NCBI GenBank assembly: GCA_947258645.1
Contig: CAMYJL010000004.1
Coordinates: 24,329 to 60,862 of the forward strand
DNA length: 36,534 bases
Reading direction: 5' to 3'
From: an uncultured Nitrospinota bacterium
Lineage (GTDB): Bacteria > UBA8248
A program made the position numbers and the translations under genes. A model generated the notes under the pieces. That model was not told the origin of the DNA and made no database searches. It saw nothing but the letters and a program-made list of their open reading frames with translations. This document shows positions 9,433-18,966 of this stretch, piece by piece. Positions within the stretch are counted from its first letter, which is position 1. Each line of letters starts with the position of its first letter.

Positions 9433-10528
9433 AATCCTCCACACCGAGTCTTCACGCGGCTGGGGCGGCCAGGAAAAGCGCATCCTACTCGAAGCGGTTT
9501 CCTTGCAGGAGCGGGGGCACCGCGTTCTCATCGCTGGCCAGCCGGATGCTCTCCTCAAACCCGAAGCCGAAGGCGCAGGGGTTCCCTTCTGGGCAGTCCG
9601 CATGCGCAAGAGTTGGGATCCGTTCGCGCTCGTGCATCTCATCGCCCTCATCCGCGAATTCAGGCCCGACCTGATTCACACCCACAGCAGCAAGGACAGC
9701 TGGCTGGCGGGCGTGGCGGGGCGTTTGATGCGCGTCGCCCTCATCCGGACGCGCCACGTATCCATTCCCGTGAGCGGGCACCAGTTGAATTGGGCCTACC
9801 GGTTCCCCCACAAGATCATGACGACCGCCGGGCGCATCAGCCAGATACTGGTGGAGAATGGGCTATGCGCCGCATCGCGCGTTTGTGTTCTTCCGACCGG
9901 GGTCGATCTCTCCCGCTTCCACAGCGGGGCGACGGGCGAGGCGTTCCGCGCCGAGTTCAGCGTTCCCGAAGGCGCCCCGGCGGTGGGCCTCATCGCGAAC
10001 CTGCGCAAGAGCAAGGGGATCGAGCACTTCCTGGCGGCGGCGCGAATCCTCAAAGACGGGGGATGCCGCGTCCGGTTTTTCGTCGTGGGCGAGGGCCAAT
10101 GGCGCGACATTTTCCGCGAGAACGCCGACGGCCTCGGTCTTCTCGACGGGACCGTCACTTTCACCGGCTACCGAGACGATGTTCCCGATATCATGGCGGC
10201 GCTGGACGTTCTGGTGATCGCCTCCACGGGGACGGAGGGGATTCCCCAGGTGGCCCTCCAGGCGATGGCCATGGGGGTTCCCGTCGTGGGCACCGATGTC
10301 GGGGGCGTGCCCGAGGCGATCCTCCCGCCGGGGGCGGGGGTGGTAGTTCCTCCGGCGGACTCGAAGGCTATGGCAAGCAAAATCAAAGAGTTGCTTGATG
10401 ACGCCCCCCGCCGCGCCCGGATGGGTTCGTCCGGAAAAAATTACGTGAAAGAACACCACTCTCTGAATAGAATGCTGGATGAAACAGAGCGTATTTATGA
10501 GGAAGTGCTGGCCGCATGCGCAAATTGA
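9419..10528 (+). CDS. Glycosyltransferase family 4
   Basis: ILHTESSRGWGGQEKRILLEA N-terminus; GT4 C-terminal GTEGIPQVALQAMAMGVPVVGTDVGGVPEAI; GTG start proposed at 9419. Confidence 0.8.
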   Translation: MRSLKILHTESSRGWGGQEKRILLEAVSLQERGHRVLIAGQPDALLKPEAEGAGVPFWAVRMRKSWDPFALVHLIALIREFRPDLIHTHSSKDSWLAGVAGRLMRVALIRTRHVSIPVSGHQLNWAYRFPHKIMTTAGRISQILVENGLCAASRVCVLPTGVDLSRFHSGATGEAFRAEFSVPEGAPAVGLIANLRKSKGIEHFLAAARILKDGGCRVRFFVVGEGQWRDIFRENADGLGLLDGTVTFTGYRDDVPDIMAALDVLVIASTGTEGIPQVALQAMAMGVPVVGTDVGGVPEAILPPGAGVVVPPADSKAMASKIKELLDDAPRRARMGSSGKNYVKEHHSLNRMLDETERIYEEVLAACAN

Positions 10529-11688
10529 ACATTGTCCAGATGATCAGCAGTCCCTGGTGGACCGGCGCCGCCGACCCGGCCCTCTTCCTGACGGTCGATT
10601 TGCACCGCCGGGGGCACAATCTGCACTTCGTTTGCATCCCGGGACACGATCTGGAAAAGCGCGCCGCCCTGGCGGGTTTTCCTCCCATCGAGGGCTTGGA
10701 GCCGACCCGGAGCCTGAATCCAATTCGCGTGTGGAAATCCGTCAGTGCGCTTGCGAAGTTTTTCGACGAAGTAGAGGCGGATATCGTCCATACCCATCTC
10801 TCCGCCGATCATTGGCTCGCCTTTTTCGCTTCCAAGCGGGCGCGTCGGCAGGTTCGTATCGCCCGGACGATTCATCACCCCCGGGCGGCGAAAAAAAGCC
10901 GATTCAACCGTTACCTGTTCGGGCGCGCCACAGACGGCATCGTCGCCGTAAACGGCTACATCGGAGATCTTCTCCAAATGCAGTCCGAGGTGCCTGAGGA
11001 TAAAATTCACATCATCCGGGGCGGCATCGATATCGAACGCTACCGCCCGCCCACGGTCGAGAACCGGGCCAACGGCAGGGAAATTCTGGGGACGCCGCAA
11101 AAAACGCTGCTCATCGGCATCGTCGCGCGCCTCGCCCCGGACCGGGGGCACCTGACCCTTCTGCGGGGGTTCAAATCGCTTTTGGCGGAAATGCCGAACG
11201 TCCGGCTGGTGATCGTGGGCAAGGGCGAGTTCCGCCCCAAGGTCAAAGAGCGCATCGATGAACTGGGGATCGCGAATCAGATCGATATGCCCGGCTTCAT
11301 CGAGGGCGATCTGTTCGACGTCATCGCCTCGCTCGACATTTTTGTTCTGATGGCTCCGGGCTCGGAGGGAAGCTGCCGCGCGGTGCTGGAAGCCATGGCC
11401 ATGGGCATCCCCTGCGTGGTCTCTGACCGGCACGGGCTGTCGGAGATCGTGGAAGACGGTGTCACAGCCTACGTCGTTCCCTGGGGCGACCACCGGAAAC
11501 TGGCCTCATCTTTTAGTATGCTGCTCAAGGACAAAACGCGCCGGACCCAGTTCGGCCGGGCCGGGAGAAAGCGCGTGGAAGAGCTATATTACCGGGAGCG
11601 GCGGGCGGAACTGATGGAAAACGCCTACGCAGGGATACTGGGGCTTCCCATGCCGGAAAACGATTTCACCGGAGAGGGCACCGCATGA
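10516..11688 (+). CDS. Glycosyltransferase family 4
   Basis: GSEGSCRAVLEAMAMGIPCVVSDRHGLSEIVEDGVTAYVVPWGD; overlaps upstream gene. Confidence 0.8.
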   Translation: MRKLNIVQMISSPWWTGAADPALFLTVDLHRRGHNLHFVCIPGHDLEKRAALAGFPPIEGLEPTRSLNPIRVWKSVSALAKFFDEVEADIVHTHLSADHWLAFFASKRARRQVRIARTIHHPRAAKKSRFNRYLFGRATDGIVAVNGYIGDLLQMQSEVPEDKIHIIRGGIDIERYRPPTVENRANGREILGTPQKTLLIGIVARLAPDRGHLTLLRGFKSLLAEMPNVRLVIVGKGEFRPKVKERIDELGIANQIDMPGFIEGDLFDVIASLDIFVLMAPGSEGSCRAVLEAMAMGIPCVVSDRHGLSEIVEDGVTAYVVPWGDHRKLASSFSMLLKDKTRRTQFGRAGRKRVEELYYRERRAELMENAYAGILGLPMPENDFTGEGTA

Positions 11689-13517
11689 CCAAGCTCCAGA
11701 CATACCTTCGCATATTGGAATATCTCAAACCTTATCGCGTCCGGTTTTTCATATCGGTGGCCTGCGCCATTTGCGTTGCGGGAACCACCACCGCGACGGC
11801 CTATCTGGTGGAACCCGCTGTGAACGATGTTCTGATCCGAAAAGACATTGCCGTGCTCTTCGTGATTTCAGTGAGCGTGGCGATCATATCTCTGGCAAAA
11901 GGGATTGCCGCTTTTCTTCAGAATTACTTTATGTACTGGGTGGGCCAGCACGTCGTGAAGGATGTGCGCAACAGCCTTCACGGTTACCTAGTTCGTCTCC
12001 CGTTGCGTTTTTTCGATGAAAAGAGCACGGGCGAGCTGATGGCCAAGGTTACCTATGACATCTCCCTCATGCAGAAGGCGGCCTCGAACGCCGTCCGCGA
12101 CCTGTTCCGCCATTCCTTCACGATATTGGGGCTCTTCGGACTGGCGCTGTATCAGAGCCCGAAGCTGGCGCTCATCTTCTTCGTCGTGGGGCCGCCAGTC
12201 GGTGTAATCATTGCTGTGTTCGGCGAGAAAATTCGACGCGTGATGCGTTCTACCCAGGAAAAAATGGGAGATATCAGCACCCTGATGAAAGAGACCTACG
12301 CCGGAATGCGGGTGGTCAAGGCCTTCGGCGCCGAGGGAGTTGAGACGACCCGTTTCGAGCGGGCGAATCTTTCCTTTTTCCGGCGGATCATGAAGGCGAT
12401 GCGCGTCCGGGCGATGACCCCCCCGCTGATCGAAAGCATCGGCTGGTTATTGGTCGCTCTGGGACTCTGGTTTGGCGGGAACATGGTGATTCAAGAGGAG
12501 ATAACCCGAGGTCAGCTGGCGAGTTTTTCCGTCGCGATCGTCATGGCGTTTCGGCCTCTGAAATCCTTGACCCGGGTGTACAACACCATCATGGAGGGCG
12601 TGGCGGGCGGTCAGGCCGTATTCGAATTGATGGACAGCCACTCCCCCGAGGAGGTCAACCCGAGCGGCCGCCAGATGGCGCCGCTGACCCAGGGCATCTC
12701 CTTTTCGGACGTCGGTTTTTCGTATACCGGGGAGCCCGTACTCGAGAACGTCAGCTTCGAGGTTCTGGCCGGGTCGGTATTCGCCCTTGTCGGATTGAGT
12801 GGTGCGGGAAAATCCACTTTGCTCGACCTGATCCCCCGGTTTTATGTTCCCACCTCCGGGTGCATTACCTATGACGGTGTGGACGGGAAGGATTTTGATC
12901 TGAAAAGCCTTCGATCCGGCATGGGGGTTGTGGGTCAGCAGGTCATTCTTTTCGACGATACCGTGGTGGGCAACATCGCCTACGGCCGTGAGGGCGAGGT
13001 GGACCAAGACGCCATCACCGCCGCCGCGAAGGCCGCTAACGCGCACGATTTCATCACCGCGCTTCCGGAGGGCTACGATACGCTTCTCTGCGAGGACGGT
13101 GTCCGCCTGTCGGGCGGCGAGCGCCAGCGGATCGCGATTGCCCGGGCCATCCTTCAGGATCCGCCGATCCTCCTTCTCGACGAGGCGACGAGCGCGCTGG
13201 ACACCGAAAGCGAGCATGCGATTCAGGAGGCGCTCGATCGGCTCATGAAAGGCCGCACTACGATCGTCGTGGCGCACCGCCTCTCCACCGTCCGGAATGC
13301 GGACGCCATCGCCGTCCTGGAAGATGGGCGAATCGCCGAAAAGGGAACCCACGAAGAGCTCATGGCCCGGGACGGGCTCTACCGCAAACTCTGCGAAATG
13401 CAGTTCGCCGGAGCCGATGGTCTCGAAAATCTTCCGTCTTCCGGGTTTCCCGGGGAAAAGGAGAGCCTCCTGAAGGAAGAAGGCGCTGCCGCTGCAGAGA
13501 GGAACCGGGCAACATGA
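11685..13517 (+). CDS. msbA: Lipid A/LPS export ABC transporter (MsbA-like, fused TMD-NBD)
   Basis: TM domain followed by Walker A GLSGAGKST, LSGGERQRIAIARAIL signature, ILLLDEATSALD Walker B. Confidence 0.85.
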   Translation: MTKLQTYLRILEYLKPYRVRFFISVACAICVAGTTTATAYLVEPAVNDVLIRKDIAVLFVISVSVAIISLAKGIAAFLQNYFMYWVGQHVVKDVRNSLHGYLVRLPLRFFDEKSTGELMAKVTYDISLMQKAASNAVRDLFRHSFTILGLFGLALYQSPKLALIFFVVGPPVGVIIAVFGEKIRRVMRSTQEKMGDISTLMKETYAGMRVVKAFGAEGVETTRFERANLSFFRRIMKAMRVRAMTPPLIESIGWLLVALGLWFGGNMVIQEEITRGQLASFSVAIVMAFRPLKSLTRVYNTIMEGVAGGQAVFELMDSHSPEEVNPSGRQMAPLTQGISFSDVGFSYTGEPVLENVSFEVLAGSVFALVGLSGAGKSTLLDLIPRFYVPTSGCITYDGVDGKDFDLKSLRSGMGVVGQQVILFDDTVVGNIAYGREGEVDQDAITAAAKAANAHDFITALPEGYDTLLCEDGVRLSGGERQRIAIARAILQDPPILLLDEATSALDTESEHAIQEALDRLMKGRTTIVVAHRLSTVRNADAIAVLEDGRIAEKGTHEELMARDGLYRKLCEMQFAGADGLENLPSSGFPGEKESLLKEEGAAAAERNRAT

Positions 13518-14719
13518 GCCGGGAGTCTCAGGAAGCGTCGCGGCCGCACTTTTCCGCATCGGGAGGCCGCCCGCTCTCGATTTTGCAGGTGGTCACCTGC
13601 CGGGGCTGGAGTTCCGACGCCTGGGCGGCGGTGAACCTGTGTCTTGGGCTTCAGGATGAAGGCCACCGCGTGATGCTCATGTGCCGAGGCACGGGGGGTG
13701 GAAAAGCGGTCGCGAACCGGGCGCGGGAAGAGGGCGTCCGCGAGATCGGGTTTATCGAAGCGAGCAACCGATTTCATCCGGCGAGTTATCTCCGTGATAT
13801 AAACCTGCTCAAGACGCTGGCCGGCTCCCGCGCCCTGGACGCCGTTCACGTCCACCGGGGGGTGGAGCATTGGCTGGCCGCCGCCGCGTGGCCGCGGCGC
13901 GACGGTCCCGTAGTCGTGCGAAGCCGTCATATTTTCCATCCGGTCCGGCGTCATATGCTCAACCGGTGGCTCTACCGCCGGGGAACGGACCGCACCGTTG
14001 CCGTGTGTAAAAAGATACACACAGCCTATCTGGAAGGCGGCGTGTTTTCCCTGGAGCAATTTGCGGTTGTGATGGGCGGGGTGGACGCCTCAGCCTACGA
14101 TCCGGCGGCGGATGGGGCCGGTTTCCGCGAGGAATGGGGAATTCCCGGGGACGCATGGCTTGTCGGCGTGGCGGGAAGCCTCCGGATGTGGATGAAGGGG
14201 CAGGATGTCCTCCTCCGGGCTGTGGCGCGGATGGCGCGGGAGGGCGGCGCACCGCCGTGGGTCATGTTGATCGGCAAGGGGGAAGATATGCAGAACCTCA
14301 AGAAGCTGGCCGCCGAGCTGGAGATCTCCCGCCATACGGTGGTCACGGGCTATCAGAAGATCCTCGCGCCCGCATTTGCTGCGTGCAACGCCTTGGCGTT
14401 CCCCTCCCTCCGCTCGGAGGGGACGAGCCGTGTATTATTTAACTATCTTGCCTCGGGCCGCCCGGTGGTGGCGAGCAATGTCGGTTGCGTGGACGAAATT
14501 GTCCGGGACGGCCGCGAAGGGTTTCTCGTTCCGCCGGGGGATGAGGTATCCATGGAAAGGGCGCTCTCTCGTTTGCGGTCCGACCACATCAGTGCCCGCC
14601 GCATGGGCGCGTCAGCCCGCCGCCGGGCGGTGGAGGAATTCGACCGCCGGGTGGTGGCGCGGGCCGTGGCGGACATCTACCGGGAAGCGACACGGCAACG
14701 GAGGGTTTCGGCCGCGTGA
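13514..14719 (+). CDS. Glycosyltransferase family 4
   Basis: VVTCRGWSSDAWAAVNLCLGLQDEGH; SEGTSRVLFNYLASGRPVVASNVGCVDEIVRDGREGFLVPPGD. Confidence 0.78.
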   Translation: MSRESQEASRPHFSASGGRPLSILQVVTCRGWSSDAWAAVNLCLGLQDEGHRVMLMCRGTGGGKAVANRAREEGVREIGFIEASNRFHPASYLRDINLLKTLAGSRALDAVHVHRGVEHWLAAAAWPRRDGPVVVRSRHIFHPVRRHMLNRWLYRRGTDRTVAVCKKIHTAYLEGGVFSLEQFAVVMGGVDASAYDPAADGAGFREEWGIPGDAWLVGVAGSLRMWMKGQDVLLRAVARMAREGGAPPWVMLIGKGEDMQNLKKLAAELEISRHTVVTGYQKILAPAFAACNALAFPSLRSEGTSRVLFNYLASGRPVVASNVGCVDEIVRDGREGFLVPPGDEVSMERALSRLRSDHISARRMGASARRRAVEEFDRRVVARAVADIYREATRQRRVSAA

Positions 14720-16509
14720 TAACCAAGAAGATTTCGCCCCGTTACATCCTGGGGATCAGTGACTCCCATCTGTCCACGGCCTGCCTTTTGAGGGACGGTG
14801 AGGTGATCGGGTGCATGAGCGAGGAGCGCTTCACCCGGGAGAAAAACCAGAGCGCCTATCCGAGACAGTCCATCGATTATCTCCTGGCGCAGGCGAAGGT
14901 TTCACCTGCAGATATCTCGGCCGTCGCGCTGGCGGGTCATGAAGCGATGGAGCCCGGTTGGTTCGAGCGGATGAGGGGCGACGAGAGGTACATCGACGAG
15001 TATCTGGGGATCAAGAAAACCGGGGCCATCAAGCGGAAAGTCCGCCGGGTGGGGAAGAAACTTCATCTCTCGACGGAGACCAAGGGAAAAAGCCTCAAGC
15101 CAAACGACAAACGGTTTGGGGCAATCGTGGATCACCTGAAGATTCCCAAGAAAAAAATTCACATCATCGAGCACCACACGGCCCACGCGGCGGCGGCATA
15201 CTACGGCTCTCCGTTCGCGTTGGATTACACGAAGCGGGTGGCCATCCTGACGAACGACGCTTCGGGCGACGGCCTGTGCGCCACATGGAATACGGGCGGG
15301 CCGGAGGGCATCGAGCGGATCGCCGCCTCGCCGAGTTCGGCGGGCTCGCTGGGCAGCTTCTACAGCCTCATCACACTGTATCTGGGGATGCGCCAGCTCG
15401 AGCACGAGTACAAGGTCATGGGACTCGCGCCCTACGCGCCGGATTACGGCAAGGAGCGATCCTACGCAGTCCTCAAGAGGATGATCGCTTTCGAACGGAC
15501 GGATCCCCCCAAATTCAAGTGGAAGGTGCGGAAGGACCGCTTCCGCTTCATGATGGAGAACCTGGCGCGCCACCGTTTCGACTGGGTGGCCGGGGCCGCG
15601 CAGGATTTGCTGGAGGAAATCCTCCTCGACTGGGTGCAGGAGGGAATCCGGGTGGCGGGCGAGAGCCGCGTGGCGGTGAGCGGCGGCGTTTTTATGAACG
15701 TGAAGGCGAACCAGAAAGTCGCCGTCCTCGACGAGGTGGAGGAGATTTTCATCCTGCCCAGTTGCGGGGATGAGTCGAACGCCATCGGCGCGGCCTACTG
15801 GCTCCACGCGGAGGGGAACGGCTCCGGGAAGGGGGACCGCTGCGTTCCGCTCTCGGGCCTTTACCTGGGGCGGGATATTCTGGAAGCGGACGTCGCCGCC
15901 GCAATGGATCAACTGGGTGTGAAGGAGAGGCATGTCGTTCGGCGCTTCGACGACATCGAGGCCGAGGTTGCCCGACTGCTCTCGAAGGGAGAGGTTGTCG
16001 CGCGGGTGAAGGGCCGCGAGGAGTTCGGCGCGCGCGCCCTCGGCAACCGCTCCATCCTCGCCAACCCCAGCGATTTTCGCACCGTCGCCCACATCAACAA
16101 GATGATCAAAAGCCGCGACTTCTGGATGCCCTTCGCCCCGTCGATCCTCTGCGAGCGGGCGGACGACTACATCGAAAACCCCAAGGGCCTGAAATCGCCC
16201 TACATGATGATCACTTTCGACAGCACGCCGCTCGGCCGCGAAGATCTCGCAGCCGCGTGCCATCCCTACGACGGGACCCTCCGGCCCCAGCTCGTCGAGC
16301 GGTCCTACAATCCCGATTACTACCGTCTCATCGGCGAATTCGAGAGCCTCACCGGCATTGGCGGCGTCCTCAATACTTCCTACAACCTCCACGGCGAGCC
16401 GATCGTCTCAAGCCCCGGGGACGCCATTCAAACCTTTGAAAACTCAGGCCTGATCCACTTGGCCCTGGGCCAGCATCTCATCTCCAAAAAATCGGCCGCC
16501 GTTTTTTAG
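14716..16509 (+). CDS. Carbamoyltransferase (NodU/CmcH family)
   Basis: ILGISDSHLSTACLLRDGEVIGCMSEERFTREK, EHHTAHAAAAYYGSPF, VSGGVFMNVKANQK, REEFGARALGNRSILANP, LNTSYNLHGEPIV. Confidence 0.88.
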   Translation: MITKKISPRYILGISDSHLSTACLLRDGEVIGCMSEERFTREKNQSAYPRQSIDYLLAQAKVSPADISAVALAGHEAMEPGWFERMRGDERYIDEYLGIKKTGAIKRKVRRVGKKLHLSTETKGKSLKPNDKRFGAIVDHLKIPKKKIHIIEHHTAHAAAAYYGSPFALDYTKRVAILTNDASGDGLCATWNTGGPEGIERIAASPSSAGSLGSFYSLITLYLGMRQLEHEYKVMGLAPYAPDYGKERSYAVLKRMIAFERTDPPKFKWKVRKDRFRFMMENLARHRFDWVAGAAQDLLEEILLDWVQEGIRVAGESRVAVSGGVFMNVKANQKVAVLDEVEEIFILPSCGDESNAIGAAYWLHAEGNGSGKGDRCVPLSGLYLGRDILEADVAAAMDQLGVKERHVVRRFDDIEAEVARLLSKGEVVARVKGREEFGARALGNRSILANPSDFRTVAHINKMIKSRDFWMPFAPSILCERADDYIENPKGLKSPYMMITFDSTPLGREDLAAACHPYDGTLRPQLVERSYNPDYYRLIGEFESLTGIGGVLNTSYNLHGEPIVSSPGDAIQTFENSGLIHLALGQHLISKKSAAVF

Positions 16510-16553
16510 CCCGGGAAAACCTTGGGCCCGGCCGCGCCGCCCCCGGAGCGAAC

Positions 16554-17729
16554 ATGAAAGTCGCTCTCATTCGATCGGCTGTTCATCGCAAGGGCGGGGT
16601 GGAGCGCTACGTCTGGCTGCTCGCACGCGAGCTCGCCCGGCGCGGCCACGAGGTCCACATCATCGCGCGCCGCATGCCCGAGCTGCCCCATCCGGCTGTG
16701 CGGTTCCACGAGGTCCGCGTCCGGGGCGTATTCTCCTTCATAAAAGTTCTCTCATTCGCCGCGCGCGTGAGGGAAATTGTCCACCGCGAGCGCTTCGACA
16801 TCGTTCACTCCTGCGACCGGGTAGATTCCTGCGACATCTACCGCGCGGGAGAGGGTCTTCACCGGGAATGGCTCGAGGTCTCCTCGCGCTACATGCCGAA
16901 ATGGCAGGCGATGCTCAAGCGAATGGACCCGCTGCACTTTTTCCTCCTCCGAATCGAAGCGCGGCTCATGAACGAAGAAAGCGCCCGCCGCGTGACGGCC
17001 ATCAGCCGGAGGGGGGCGGAGGAAATCCACCGGCATTTCGGGCGCGAAAACGTTCCCGTCATCTACAATGGGGTGGATCCCGAGGAATTCCGCCCCCCGG
17101 AGGGGAGCGAAAAAGAAAACGTCCGCCGCGAACTCGGTCTTCCGGAAGGCGCCTTCGCCGTTCTTTACTTGGGCAGCGGTTTTTTCCGGAAAGGGCTGCG
17201 TTATCTGATCGAGGGCTTTTCACTTCTTGCCGCCGCCGGAAAATCGCCCCTCCTCCTCGTGGCGGGCCGGGGGAACACCGGCCCCTATGAGCGGCTGGCG
17301 CGTGCCTTGGGCGTGGCCGAAAGGGTTCGCTTCTGTGGGTCGGAGATTCCCGCTTCCCGGCTCTATCATGCAGCGGATGCATTTGTTTTTCCAACGCTTT
17401 ACGAGCCATTCGGCAACGTCTGCCTCGAGGCGCTGGCGAGCGGGCTCCCCTGCGTTTTTTCCTCGAAGAGCGGGGGTGCGGAAATCGTGGAAGACGGCGT
17501 AAGCGGGCTTGTCCTGAATGAGCCCACCGACGCGGACGAGATCGCCCGCCTCATCCGAATCTGCATGGATGAGGGAAAAGCGGCGTCGATGGCCCGCGCG
17601 GCGCGCGCGCTGGCGCTGAAGTTTTCCGTAGCCGCTAACGCGGATCATACGGAGAGGATTTACCGCGAGGTCGCCGCGGAAAAAAAACGCGAGCAGAGTG
17701 AAGCCGTAGCCGCCGCGGGACGGGGATGA
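16554..17729 (+). CDS. Glycosyltransferase family 4 (WaaG-like)
   Basis: GGVERYVWLLARELARRGHEVHIIA; ISRRGAEEIHRHFG, YEPFGNVCLEALASGLPCVFSSKSGGAEIVEDG. Confidence 0.8.
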   Translation: MKVALIRSAVHRKGGVERYVWLLARELARRGHEVHIIARRMPELPHPAVRFHEVRVRGVFSFIKVLSFAARVREIVHRERFDIVHSCDRVDSCDIYRAGEGLHREWLEVSSRYMPKWQAMLKRMDPLHFFLLRIEARLMNEESARRVTAISRRGAEEIHRHFGRENVPVIYNGVDPEEFRPPEGSEKENVRRELGLPEGAFAVLYLGSGFFRKGLRYLIEGFSLLAAAGKSPLLLVAGRGNTGPYERLARALGVAERVRFCGSEIPASRLYHAADAFVFPTLYEPFGNVCLEALASGLPCVFSSKSGGAEIVEDGVSGLVLNEPTDADEIARLIRICMDEGKAASMARAARALALKFSVAANADHTERIYREVAAEKKREQSEAVAAAGRG

Positions 17730-18850
17730 GGCTGCTTCTCTGCGCGTCGGCCTACCCTCCTTCGGTGGGCGGGGTGCAGACCCTCTCCGCGCGCCTCGCC
17801 GGTTCTCTGGCGAGGCGGGGCCACCGCGTCCATGTTCTCGCCCGGGGCCGGGCCGGAGATTCTGGCGTCGATGAGGAAACCGCCCCCGCCCGTGTCGGGC
17901 GGGTGGGCTGGAAGCCGCTTCTTTGGCCGAAATTCGCGCGCCGGATCCTGGGGGATCGGCCGGACGCGATTCTCCTGACACACCGGGCCGATTTTCTCCG
18001 GCCGGCGCTCGCGGCCCGGCGGCTGGGCATTCCGTTCGTGGTGGTCGTGCACGGAATCGAGGTGTACGGGTCGTCCCGCCGGGAGGAGCTGGTGGCCGCG
18101 CTCTCCCGGGCGGACGCGGTGATCGCGGTGAGCCGGTACGCGCTGGGCCGCCTGAAGGAACTCGGGCTCCGGGCGAATCGGGAGCACGTCATCACGAACG
18201 GTGTTTCGTTCAAAAACTTCGATCCGCCCGAGGCGGGCGATGCGGTCCGCAGCCGCCTCGGGCTGGAAGGAAAGAAGGTCATTCTCTCGGTGGGGCGTCT
18301 TCAGGCGGTCAAGGGATTCGACTCGGTGATTCGCGCGCTGCCGCGCATCGTCGAGCGTGTGCCGGAGGCGGCCTACCTCATTGTGGGCTCGGGGCCCGAG
18401 GAGATTCCGCTCTGGTCGCTGGCGCAGGATCTGGGCGTGGAAGAGCGCGTGATATTCGCGGGGGAAGTGCCCCACGAAAGGCTGGGACGGCGGGAGAACG
18501 CCTACTATCAGGCCTGCGACCTCTTTGCGATGCCCTCGCGGGAAGATCCCGCGACGGGGCAGGTCGAGGCGTTCGGGATCGCGCATCTCGAAGCCGGCGC
18601 TTGCGGCAAGCCCGTCATGGGCGGTCTCTCGGGCGGAACGCCCGAGGCCGTCGCCGACGGGGAATCGGGTCTTCTGGTCGATCCGGAGCAGCCGGAGCGG
18701 GTGGCCGATGCGGCGATCCGCATCCTGACATCGCCGGAGTTGGCCCGCTCGATGGGGGAGGCCGGACGGCGGCGGGCCGAGGCGAGGCAGTGGAGCCAGG
18801 TGGTGGTGGAATACGAAGACGTACTGGAGGAGGTTGTGCGTGCGGGATAA
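17726..18850 (+). CDS. Glycosyltransferase family 4
   Basis: YPPSVGGVQTLSARLAGSLARRGHRVHVLARG; EAFGIAHLEAGACGKPVMGGLSGGTPEAVADGESGLLV. Confidence 0.8.
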   Translation: MRLLLCASAYPPSVGGVQTLSARLAGSLARRGHRVHVLARGRAGDSGVDEETAPARVGRVGWKPLLWPKFARRILGDRPDAILLTHRADFLRPALAARRLGIPFVVVVHGIEVYGSSRREELVAALSRADAVIAVSRYALGRLKELGLRANREHVITNGVSFKNFDPPEAGDAVRSRLGLEGKKVILSVGRLQAVKGFDSVIRALPRIVERVPEAAYLIVGSGPEEIPLWSLAQDLGVEERVIFAGEVPHERLGRRENAYYQACDLFAMPSREDPATGQVEAFGIAHLEAGACGKPVMGGLSGGTPEAVADGESGLLVDPEQPERVADAAIRILTSPELARSMGEAGRRRAEARQWSQVVVEYEDVLEEVVRAG

Positions 18851-18966
18851 ATCGAATAAGGATGTGTTCCGCCCCGGGAGAGCTGGCGTATGTTCGGAAA
18901 AGGTCTTTCATTCCAGTCGTTCGCGATTTTCCGGCCGCTTCCGGCTCTGGAAATAGGGAAGAAAAA

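Noticed and set aside
17923-18966. N-terminal half of the 719-aa ORF 17923-20082
   Set aside because: Gly/Arg/Ala-rich shadow frame overlapping the GT4 gene 17726-18850; only the C-terminal SGNH part (from about 18967) looks coding.
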